From Henckelia pumila (taxonomy: Eukaryota; Streptophyta; Magnoliopsida; Lamiales; Gesneriaceae), in the NCBI RefSeq assembly GCF_033568475.1, contig NC_133123.1, positions 138,400,062-138,464,061 on the forward strand: a DNA stretch of 64,000 nucleotides, written 5' to 3'. Within the stretch, counting starts at the first letter, position 1. The number at the start of each line of letters is the position of its first letter. Positions 9,659-20,117 of the stretch are shown in pieces. A program made the translations under genes and the position numbers. The notes beneath the pieces are model-generated. The model was not told where the DNA came from and ran no database searches. It saw nothing but the letters and a program-made list of their open reading frames with translations.

Positions 9659-12600
9659 GGAGAATTCTAGTTGGGGGCAACTCCACGTTTGCGTTGCTAG
9701 ATTCAGGAGCTACGCATTCGTTTATCTCCCTGGAGTTTATCCGGCGAGTAGGCATCACACCTGAGAGTAGTGACAGCGGGTATGATGTTACTATGCCGTC
9801 AGGGTAGATTATGTCTACCTCGAAGGTTATTCGAGGACTGGAGTTAGAGCTGCAGGGACACTCCATTCGAGCAGATGTAGTAGTCTTGCCTTTGAGTGGT
9901 TTTGATCTTATTTTGGGTATGGACTGGTTGACAGTCAATGGAGCTTCGATTGATTTTCGTCGGAGATCAGTGTCAGTGAGACCTACAGGGGGCGACCCGT
10001 TCACTTTTTATGCATCTCAGAGCAGTGATATTCCTCAGGTGATATCCTATATTCAGGCGAGGAAGTTGTTGAGACGGGGTTGCCAGGGGTTTCTAGCGAG
10101 TATTGTCACGACTTCAGAGCCATCTAGCAGATCATTATCAGAGTTAGAGGTGGTTCGTGACTTTCCGGATGTCTTTCCGGAGGATGTGGCAGGAATTCCA
10201 CCAGTGAGAGAGGTGGAGTTCAGTATTGACTTAGTGCCAGACACCGTGCCTATCTCTAAGGCACAGTACAGGCTTGCTCCTACCGAGATGAAAGAGTTGA
10301 AGGAGCAGATACAGGAGTTGTTAGAGAAAGGCTTTGTTCGACCTAGCTTTTCTCCTTGGGGAGCTCCGGTGTTGTTTGTGAAGAAGAAGGATGGCAGTAT
10401 GAGACTGTGCATCGATTACCGAGAGCTTAACAGAGTCACAGTGAAGAACAAGTATCCACTGCCAAGGATAGAGGACTTGTTTGACCAGTTGCAGGGAGCT
10501 TCAGTGTTCTCCAAGATCGATCTGCGATCTGGTTACCATCAGTTGCGTGTTAGGGATGCAGATGTGTCCAAGACTGCTTTCCGGACACGATATGGGCATT
10601 ACGAGTTCTTGGTGATGCCATTTGGGTTGACCAATGCTCCAGCGGTTTTCATGGATCTCATGAACCGAGTCTTTCAGCCATATCTGGATCAGTTCATCAT
10701 AGTCTTTATTGATGATATTTTGATCTATTCTAGGAGCATCGAGGAGCATAGACAGCACCTTCAGACCGCATTGCAGACTTTGAGGGAGCATCAGTTGTAT
10801 GCCAAGTTCAGCAAGTGCGAGTTTTGGCTTGAGCAGGTGGCATTTCTTGGCCACATTATTTCGAGGGATGGAGTTGCAGTCGATCAGTCTAAGGTGGAGG
10901 CAGTGCAGAATTGGGGCATTCCGAAGAATGCTTCAGAGATTCGCAGTTTCTTGGGTTTGGCCGGATACTACAGGAAGTTCATCAAGGGTTTTTCCTCTAT
11001 TGCAGTACCCTTGACTTCCTTGACCAAGAAGAATGCGAAGTTTATATGGAGTTCAGACTGTCAGAGGAGTTTCGATCAGCTGAAGGAAGCACTCACTACA
11101 GCACCAGTGTTAGCGATGACAGTACCACACGAGGAGTTAGTGGTTTACACCGACGCGTCTAAACTTGGTTTAGGCGCAGTGCTTATGCAGTGTGGTAAGG
11201 TTATTGCGTATGCGTCGAGACAGTTGAAGATTCATGAGCAGAACTACCCGACGCATGACTTGGAGTTGGCAGCAGTGGTCTTCGCTTTGAAAATCTGGAG
11301 GCACTATCTTTACGGCGAGAAGTGCAAGATTTTCACCGATCACAAGAGCCTCAAGTACTTCTTCACCCAGAAGGAGTTGAACATGAGACAGCGCAGATGG
11401 TTGGAGTTGGTGAAGGACTATGATTGTGACATTAGCTACCATCCGGGTAAAGCTAATGTAGTGGCCGATGCTTTGAGTCGGAAGTCATCAGTGGTAACAT
11501 GTTTGACTGTGCAGTTACCACTACAGACCGAGATTCAGAGATTTGGTTTGGAGTGCTATCCGAGTGGCCATGCACCGAGCTTGTCAGTGTTGACGGTGCA
11601 GCCAGTTTTGAGAGATCGGATTAGAGAGGGACAGTCCACTGATGAGGAGTTACAGCGATGGAGACAGAGAGATGAGGCTAGAGGTAATCTCTTGTATACA
11701 GTGGAGGATGGCATCGTTCAGTACCGTGGTAGGATGTGGGTACCGAACGTCGATCAGTTGCGAGCTGAGATTTTGACAGAGGCTCACGCATCTCCGTACT
11801 CCATTCACCCCGGAAGTACGAAGATGTACAAGGACTTGCAGCTATTGTATTGGTGGCCCGGGATGAAGAGTGACATCGGGAGAGTGGTGTCAGAGTGCTT
11901 GACTTGTCAGCAAGTCAAAGCAGAGCATCAGCGTCCAGCAGGACTTCTTAGACCTCTCCCTATTCCGGAATGGAAGTGGGAGAATATTACGATGGACTTT
12001 GTAGTTGGCTTACCGAGGAGTACCAGAGGATGTACAGCGATTTGGGTGATTGTGGATAGACTCACCAAGTCAGCTCATTTCTTGCCGGTAAGGACTAACT
12101 ACACCTTGACACAGTATGCAGAGCTTTACATCAGAGAGATTGTTAGACTGCATGGCATACCAGTGTCTATTGTGTCAGACAGAGATCCGAGATTCACCTC
12201 AGCATTTTGGAAGAGTCTGCACACAGCTTTGGGAACTAGGCTTTTGTTCAGTACAGCATTTCATCCCCAGACAGATGGCCAGTCTGAGAGAGTGATCCAG
12301 GTTCTCGAGGATCTTCTGAGAGCTTGTGTTATCGATTTTCGAGGATCTTGAGAGACTAGACTGCCTTTAGTGGAGTTTACCTATAACAACAGCTTTCAGT
12401 CGTCTATAGGTATGGCTCCATATGCAGCACTGTATGGGAGGAGATGCAGATCTCCGGTGCATTGGGATGAGGTTGGTGAGAGGATTTTGTTGGGTCCGGA
12501 GATTGTGCAGCAGACAGCTGACATTGTGACGCAGATTCGAGACAGGATGAGGACAGCGCAGAGTCGGCAGAAGAGTTATGCCGATGCCAGACGACGCGAT

Positions 12601-13032
12601 TTGGAGTTCGCAGTAGGTGATCACGTATTCTTGAAGGTGTCACCTATGAAAGGAGTAGCGCGTTTTGGACGCAGAGGCAAGCTTAATCCGAGATACATAG
12701 GGCCATTCGAGATCTTGGAGCGAGTTGGCACGTTGGCCTATCGTTTAGCTCTACCTCCAGGGCTAGCGGCAGTGCACAACGTTTTCCATGTATCCATGCT
12801 TCGGAGATATGTCTCCAATCCGTCGCATGTGTTGGATTTTGAGCCCTTACAGTTGCCACCAGATCTTGTTTACGAGGAGAGACCAGTGCGGATTTTGGCT
12901 AGAGAGGAGCGGAGGCTTAGGACGCGGGTCATACCGATGGTCAGAGTCCAGTGGCTGAATCACTCGGAGGAGGAAGCTACTTGGGAGACCGAGGCTGACA
13001 TGAGGACTCGCTACCCGGAGTTGTTCGGGTAA
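9659..13032 (+). pseudogene. Pol of element B with two premature stops
   Basis: It encodes, in order, protease ([10 protein letters not shown]), reverse transcriptase (FIDDILIYS), RNase H ([10 protein letters not shown]), the integrase zinc-binding region (HPGS through CLTCQQ), the integrase DDE core ([29 protein letters not shown]), the GPF motif and a chromodomain-like tail ending at 13032. A TAG at 9805-9807 stands where A has CAG, and a TGA at 12349-12351 stands where A has TGG. Both are C-to-T type transitions on one or other strand. No frameshift was found. Apart from these stops this is the most complete gypsy pol copy of the A/B family here. Confidence 0.93.
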
Positions 13033-13063
13033 GTACTTTAATTTCGAGGACGAAATTCAATTT

Positions 13064-13075
13064 AAGGGGGGGAGA
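13064..13075 (+). promoter_or_regulatory. Polypurine tract of element B
   Basis: AAGGGGGGGAGA lies two bases before the 3' LTR, the usual place for the plus-strand primer. Confidence 0.85.
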
Positions 13076-13077
13076 AT

Positions 13078-15730
13078 TGTAACACCCGGTATTTTTAATT
13101 ACATAAATCCGCCTGCATAATTAGGATATTTAATTATTTAAATTTATGATTTATGGGTTAAATAATTATGTGAATTATTTGTGCATGATTTAATTTATTT
13201 TTTTAAGCATTTAACCCATAATTAGTGATTTTTATGATTTTTAGTATTTTTATTATTTGATCGCGTAGACGGGACCGTGGACGGACGAGATGACAACTTT
13301 CGAGCCAAATTATTTTATGAGCCTTTTTGGAGCCTTAAAATATTATTTTGAGTTTTATTATCTCAAAATTTTAAGTATTTAATTTTATATAATTTTAGGA
13401 GTCCATTTTATTCAAAATTAGCCATAATATTGACTTTTTAGTATTTTTAAAATTCCCTTAAATTGTTATTTCGAGATTTTTATTTTGTTATCAGATTTTT
13501 TTAAAAGTTTTAATTAGGAGTTTAAGTTGTATATTTAATATTTAAAACTTTTTATCCTTATTTATTTAACCTATATTTTAATTAACACAAAAATTAAACC
13601 TATTCTACCCAAACCCTATTGCCGATCGTTCCACCATCAGCCGCCCACCTCCACTATCCATTCTCCATCTTCTTCAACAGATAGCTTTCTCCAAGAACAC
13701 CATAGCCACCCTTTTGAAGGTCCAAGCTCGTTTTCGTCGCCCCGTCGTCCCGGAACCGTCTCACGCTCGCGTTTCTCGTCGTCTACGGTGAAAGGCATGA
13801 TTTCTTCTTGAATTTTCGTACCATCTCAGTTATATTAATATGCGTATGGTGTATGTATTAAATTCTTAAAGAAATTTCAGAAAAATATGTTTACCTCTCG
13901 GTTGCACACACATAGCGCCTTGTTTTTCATTGACATACACACGTTTTCATGGTTATGGACGGCTAGGGTGCTGGTCAGGGGTTCCTAGGTGGAGGAAGGG
14001 TGGTTTGGGCTCGAGTGGCTCGAGTGGTTCGAGCCAAACGAGCCCAAGTTTTGAGCTAGTGCAGTCGGCGGCCATGGTTCGACGCAGGTAAGGGTTTCGT
14101 GTTCAGGGGCTTCGGGTTCGTGGTTCCTGGCTGCATGGGGGCTGGGGCCTGGTTAGGTTAGGTCCGCCCGGACGTGGACTACGTCCGGGCGGCGGCGCTC
14201 CGGCCAGGGGCGGCCGGAGCCGGCCGGCAGCAGGCCAAGAGGGCCTGCTGCTCACGGCCGAGAGGCAATGGGAGAGGGGGGATCGGGTTGGGCTAGGTTA
14301 GGGGTCTGGGTCGGGTCTGAGTGGTCCGGGTCGGGTCGGTTAGGTAGTGGGTCGGGTTAGTGAGTCCGGGTCCGAGTTTGGTGGGCCGGGCTCGAGTATT
14401 TTATTTTTAAAGTATTGTACAAATTTATGTGTTTTTGGGTCAAATAAATTGAAATAAAATTATTTGGACTCCCAAATAATTTTATTTGGACTTTTAAAAT
14501 TTTAATTAAGTTAGTCCATTTATTTTATGGGCTTTTGGGCCCATAAAAGTTAATGGGCCAGTCTTTGGGTTTTTGGGCCCAATGGGCCAGTTTAAGTGTT
14601 ATTGGGCTTAGTGTAATTTTTAATGGGCTTTATTAATTTAATTGGTCTTAGAATAATTATTTGGGCTTAAAGTTTGAAATAATGGGCTTAAGTATGTTAA
14701 TGGGCCAGTTTTAAGTTAATGGGCTTGAGTGTTAGGGTCAGCAGTCCAGGACCATCCATGAGAAAATTTGCATGTGTCCTGATTATATATTTAATTATTT
14801 TTATGCATTTAAGTTATTTTAATATTTATATGTTAATAAGAAATTAAATTAAATATATATGATGGACACACATTTTATTCAAGTACATGCATTCATGAAA
14901 TAATATTTTATGCATAATTTAATGTTTAAGTTGAGCAATAAAAATATTTTATGTTGGAAGTTGAAGTAGTGTGACAATTTAAGGGGGATTCGTCCCCATA
15001 TGATTGAAGGGCAGTTTACTGCCAATTTAAGAGGTGATTCGTCACCGGCCACGTACGTAGGTTTCCACGCTGATCAGTATTTAATGTATGATTTAAGGTT
15101 ACACTACGGATACAACCATGCTATGTTAGAAAATAAATTGCTCAATAATGTTATGTATAATGTTATTTATGTTTATTTAAGTTAAGTTATGTTATGAAAT
15201 TTTTAAGCATGCTCATTCATGTATATGTATGTATTAGTATTAAATTGGTTTAAATTATTTTAAACCCTTGTTATGTTAGCATGTTGGGCCTCTAGGCTCA
15301 CTACACTGGTATGGTGCAGGTGAGTACGTTGAGGATGACGTTGTACCCACCGGAGGCGAGGACGTATGAGCATGCATGCAGTGGCCCCGTGACCGTGAAA
15401 TATTCTGAGTCGCTATGCATGTTTTTGTGTTGTCAGCATGATACATTTTTATTATTTTCAGTGATTGAGGGTCTAGAATATTTATTTAATATTTTCAGTG
15501 CATGCAAACTTTTATTTACTTATGCAGTATATTTTTAATTAATGTTTGACTCAGATATTTATTATATTTTTAAGAATGCATTTTTATTTAAGTATTTATT
15601 TGTTTATTCATTTTAAATATTTTTATTCTGTGCATATATGTATGGGCATATATGTACATATTTTATTTAGTAAGTATAAAAAAAAAAAAATTTCCGCATA
15701 TTTATTTATTATAGAGTTAGGGTCGTTTCA
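13078..15730 (+). repeat. Element B 3' LTR
   Basis: 2653 bp, the same length as the 5' LTR and nearly identical (about four differences found by eye). The triple hairpin recurs at 14164-14251. The LTR ends GTTTCA, followed by the second TAGGA. Confidence 0.96.
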
Positions 15731-15735
15731 TAGGA

Positions 15736-15845
15736 CGCGGGTCATACCGATGGTCAGAGTCCAGTGGCTGAATCACTCGGAGGAGGAAGCTACTTGGGAG
15801 ACCGAGGCTGACATGAGGACTCGCTACCCGGAGTTGTACGGGTAA
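15736..15845 (+). pseudogene. End of element A pol: chromodomain-like tail fragment
   Basis: This continues the frame broken at 5558: motifs VQWLNHSEEEATWE and RTRYPEL, then a TAA at 15843-15845. It matches the end of B pol (12922-13032). The WLNHSEEEATWE signature resembles the degenerate chromodomains of Tekay-type chromoviruses, which direct integration to particular chromatin. The preceding bases 15731-15735 are the second TAGGA copy. Confidence 0.9.
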
Positions 15846-15876
15846 GTACTTTAATTTCGAGGACGAAATTCAATTT

Positions 15877-15888
15877 AAGGGGGGGAGA
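15877..15888 (+). promoter_or_regulatory. Polypurine tract of element A
   Basis: An AAGGGGGGGAGA-like purine run just before the 3' LTR start at 15891. Confidence 0.85.
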
Positions 15889-15890
15889 AT

Positions 15891-18554
15891 TGTAACACCC
15901 GGTATTTTTAATTACGTAAATCCGCATGCATAATTAGGATATTTAATTATTTAAATTTTAGATTTATGGGTTAAATAATTATGTGAATTATTTGTGCATG
16001 ATTTAATTTATTTTTAAGCATTTAACCCATAATTAGTGATTTTATGATTTTTAGTATTTTAATTATTCGATCGCGTAGACGGGACCGTGGATGGACGAGA
16101 TGACAATTTTCCATCCAAATTATTTTATGAGCCTTTTAGAGCCTTAAAATATTATTTTGAGTTTTATTATCTCAAAATTTTTAGTATTTAATTTTATATA
16201 ATTTTAGGAGTCCGTTTTTATTCAAATTAAGCCAAAATATTGACTTTTTATTATCTTTAAAATTCCCTAAAATTATTATTTCGAGATTTTATAATATTTA
16301 TGTTAGTTATTATTATTTTTAAAGTTGGGATTTATCTTATTTATGTTATTATCTTCCTATTTCTATTATTAAGCCATTATCTACTTAAAATAATCCCCAA
16401 ACCCTACGCCCTTCTCCATCCATCAGCCGCCTCCCCTCCATTCTCAATCTTCATCATCAGATAATAATCTCCAAGAAGACTCCATAGCCGATTCTCTTCA
16501 AAGTTTTAAGGTTTCTCGTCGCCCGTCGTCCCGGAAACGTCCTACGTGCGTGCTAAATCGATTTCTACGGTGAAAGGCATGATTTCTTCTCCATTTTTCG
16601 TTCCCTATCAGTGATAAATAGTGTGCGTGTGTATGCATCAAATTTATTCAAGGAATTTTCAGAAAAACGTTTACTATTGGATGGTTGCACCTTGTTCATG
16701 TGATATTTGCATCATATTCACGTTTTGTTCCTCTCCATGCTTGGTTCGGCTGATGGCTAGTGTCCCAGGGGTGTGTGTACGTGGTCTGGGCTCGGGTGGC
16801 TCGAGTGGTTCGAGCCAAACGAACCCAGGTTGTCACCATGTTCAGTCGGGTGCCATGGCCGAAGCAGTTTAGGGTTCGGGATTGGAGGCTTCGGGTTCGA
16901 CGTGCGGTGTGCATGGGGCTCGAACCAAGGTAGGGTTCGAACCGGCAGGACCCTGGGAAGGTTCTGCCGGCGGCGCTCCGGCCGGTCGTGGCCGGAGCAG
17001 GGCGGCAGCAGGCGATGAAGGCCTGCTGCCCGAGCATGCGGCGGCCGAGAGGGGAAGGTAAGGGGGGGGGGGGTTTCGGGTTAGGGCTCCAGGTGGTTTC
17101 CGGGTCGGGTCTTGGGTCCGGGTCGGGTCAGTAGGTTAGTGGGTCGGGTTAAGTGAGTCCGGGTCCAGGTTAGGTGGGCCGGGCTCGAGTCTTTTTATTT
17201 TAAAAAAATAATTTATGAATTAAGGGGTTTTTGAGTCATTAAATTTGAAATAAAATTATTTGGACTCCCAAATAATTTTATTTGGATTTTTAAAATTTTA
17301 ATTAAGTTAGTCCATTAATTTTATGGGCTTTTGAGCCCATAAAAATTATTGGGCCAGTCTTTGGGTTTTTGGGCCCATTGGGCCAGTTTAAGTTGTTATT
17401 GGGCTTAGTGTATTTTAATGGGCTTGACTAATTTAATTGGGCTTAGAATAATTATTTGGGCTTAAAGATTTAGATAATGGGCTTAAGTATGTTAATGGGC
17501 CAGATTTAAGTTAATGGGCATGAGTGTAGGGCCAGCAGTCCAGAACCATCCAGGAGAAAATTGCATGTGTCCTGATTATATATTTAATTATTTTTATGCA
17601 TTTAAGTTATTTTAATATTTATATGTTAGTAAGAAAATTAAATTAAATATATATGAAGGACACACAATTTATTTAAGTACATGCATTCATGAAATCAATT
17701 TTTATGCTATGATTGAAATTCTATGGTTGAGCAAATAAAATATTTTAGTTGGAAATTGAAGTAGTGTGGCCATTTATGGGCAGTTTTCTGCCATTTATGT
17801 ATGGGCAGTTTCTGCCATTTATGTATGGGTGGTTCGCCACCAGCCTCGTACGATGGTTTCTTAGACTGATCAGTCGCACTATAAGTATGGGTCACACTTA
17901 CGGATAGGACCATTCGATGTTAAGAAAATAAATGCTCAACAACTCAAGTATGTATGTTATGTATTATGTATTTATGTTTATTTAAGTAAGTTATGTTATG
18001 AAATTTTTAAGCATGCTCATTCATGTATATGTATGTATTAGTACTAAATTGTTTTAAATTATTTTGAACCCTTGTTAGTATGCATGTTGGGCCTCTAGGC
18101 TCACTACACTGATATGGTGCAGGTGAGTACGTAGAGGAGCAGGTTACTCCTACCGGTGGTGAGGACGTATGAGCAGCGCTGCAGTAGCCCCGTGACCGTG
18201 ACAGCTTCTGAGTCACCGTGCATGATGTCATGTGAAACATTTTATTATATTTTAGTGGTTGAGGTTTATGGGAATATTTTATTAAATGTTTTAGTGCATG
18301 CACATATTTTAATTATTTTATTTATGCAGTATATTTTTAATTCTAGGGTTGACTCAGATGTTTAATTATTTTAAAGAATGCATTGTTTTCTTAAGTATTT
18401 AATTGTTTATTTATTTAGTCATGAATTTATTTTAAGTATTTTAATTCAGTGCATATATGTATGGGTATATATGTACATATTTTATTTAGTAGTTTATAAA
18501 AAAATAAAAAAAAAATTCCGCATATTTATTTATTATAGAGTTAGGGTCGTTTCA
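15891..18554 (+). repeat. Element A 3' LTR
   Basis: A 2664-bp LTR beginning TGTAACACCC and ending TCGTTTCA. It is related to the B LTR but clearly diverged, so A and B belong to different subfamilies. The triple hairpin is at 16942-17030: H1 has 11 pairs with one G.U, H2 has 9 pairs and H3 has 10 pairs. A G-run-rich stretch follows at 17056-17180, and a TGGGCC/T cluster at about 17320-17525. Confidence 0.95.
16942..17030 (+). other. Triple hairpin in LTR of A
   Basis: H1 is 16942-16952 paired with 16960-16970, H2 is 16975-16983 with 16990-16998, and H3 is 17004-17013 with 17021-17030. Compared with B, H1 pairs 4, 6 and 11 (counted from the base) have changed on both strands so that pairing is kept, and pair 8 became G.U. 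The H2 stem is identical but its loop differs. Confidence 0.8.
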
Positions 18555-20117
18555 AAGACAGTGGCCATGAGAGAGTCAAAAGACTTAAGCAAGGTTGAAC
18601 TGCATAATCTCTTTGCAGATCTCAAAGCCTACGAGTTCGAGCTCAACATGAGAACAGAAGATGAACCATCTACTTCTCAACCAACCAAGGCCTTAACCTC
18701 AACCGTGATATGTCCACCGGTCGAGGAAGCTCCAAAGAGATCAGCTGAGCAAATCAGCAATGAAGCCATGACACTCTTTGTCAAGAAATTTGGTAGATTT
18801 ATGCGTAAAAACAATTCTAAATTTAAAAATTATCATAAATCGGACCATACAAAGGATGGTCCTACTTGTTTTAACTGTGGCAAGTCAGGCCACTTCATTG
18901 CAGACTGCACCAAGCCTAAGAACAATGATCAGAAGCAATTCTCCGAAAGAAGAAGGGGTAAGGAGGATAAAAGGACGTTTAGAAAAGGAAGAGACCAAAG
19001 GGTTCTAGTAGCAGACGAAAGCAAAAGCAAGTGGGCTGAGTCTGACTCTGACAACTCCAATACCGGAAGCTCTTCAGATGACAGCGATGATGAAAAAGTG
19101 GAATGCCTTATGGCCGACATCGAAGAAGAAGCTGAGGAGGTATTTGACTTTGGCTCACCTGAATTTACTCACAGTGATTTAGTTACTGCTTTACACGAAA
19201 TGGCTAATGAATATAAAGCATTATCCAAGGAGTTCGAGGAAGTAAAGGCAGAAAGAGCTGACCTAAAAGATAAGTCAAGCAAATCAAGCTGCATGCAGCA
19301 AAAAGAGCTTGATGGTCTTAAGGTCAAGCTAAGTCTGCTGGCTACTGAGAACGACACCTTGAAAAGAGTATTCCAAGCTACCTTGATTGAGAATAAAAAA
19401 CTACTTGAAACCATTAAGGCTTGGAATAAATCTTCTGTAACCATTGACAAGATTCAAGAAATCCAAAGACCGGTACATGATAAAACCGGTCTAGGGTTTG
19501 GAACAAATGAACAGTCTATGGAATCCTGTATTCAGTCAAGCCTGGACAAAGGCAATCTTAACAAAATAAGATTTGTCAGGTCCAGCACGATATATGAACA
19601 CGATAAGTGCAGCTTTGACAAAAATCAGAAAGTATCTAACGAACGAAGCTCTAAGCATAGAGGGCTGGGATATGTGGATCCCCAGACCTCTAATCAAAGA
19701 GGAACTTGGATCAAACCAAAACCTAATGAAAGAAGAAAGGGAAACCAATCTAATTTCAAAAGGCCATGGAATGAGTCTAACTACTCTAAGAAAAGATGGT
19801 CAAAGGAGAAGCCTTACCAGTACTTTAATTGCAGGCCAGTTCAAAAGAGGTACAGGCTAACTGATGAAAATCAAAAAGGCAAGCAGCACACAGCAACCTC
19901 ACAAGCACACACATTTACTGCCTATCGACCGCACAGATTTCTGGACACACACGGGCAAACCTGTAAGGGTGTTCCAGGTGTGGGTCCCGAAAGGGCTAAT
20001 CCGACCTGGACCCTACTAGATATGGGTACCAAAAGTTCTTCACTCTTTGCAGGTACTAAAAGTCCAAACGGGCGAGAAAACCACTTCTATCAAGGACACT
20101 ACCTGGTATTTAGATAG
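18555..20117 (+). pseudogene. Gag of copia element C, N-terminus removed by insertion of A
   Basis: The frame opens directly from the A LTR and continues to a stop at 20115-20117. It contains a UBN2-type gag end (ESKDLSKVELHNLF), a zinc knuckle CFNCGKSGHFIADC starting at 18867, an acidic Ser/Asp-rich stretch (about 19030-19110), a coiled-coil-like region (about 19170-19400) and a basic Arg/Lys/Asn-rich end. From roughly 19930 the conserved pre-protease sequence (motif VWVPKGLIRPGP) lies in another frame, the one used by pol. There is therefore at least one indel upstream of 19930. Confidence 0.85.

Larger units (their letters stand above)
5559..15730 (+). mobile_element. Ty3/gypsy Tekay-like element B, complete, nested in A
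   Basis: A full 10.17-kb element with two LTRs of 2653 bp each. It is flanked by a perfect 5-bp target duplication TAGGA (5554-5558 and 15731-15735). Deleting B and one TAGGA restores the continuous sequence of A, as seen in B's own pol at about 12918-12926. The LTRs differ at only about four positions that I could find (near 5744, 5746, 6476 and 6970), so the insertion is very young. Pol has two stop codons, so B is not autonomous. Confidence 0.97.
1..18554 (+). mobile_element. Ty3/gypsy Tekay-like chromovirus A, interrupted by element B
   Basis: An LTR retrotransposon whose 5' LTR enters from the left edge. Order is 5' LTR end, Met-tRNA primer site, gag, protease, reverse transcriptase, RNase H, integrase, chromodomain-like tail, polypurine tract and 3' LTR. 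Positions 5559-15730 are not part of it but a second element (B). The coding order with integrase after RNase H is the gypsy order. The long (about 2.66 kb) LTRs and the tail after the GPF motif fit the Tekay/Del chromoviruses. A lies inside the gag of copia element C: its 3' LTR ends at 18554 and copia gag resumes at once. The right-hand target copy would begin AAGAC; the left copy is outside the window. Pol carries a stop, a 1-bp deletion and the B insertion, so A is dead. Confidence 0.93.
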
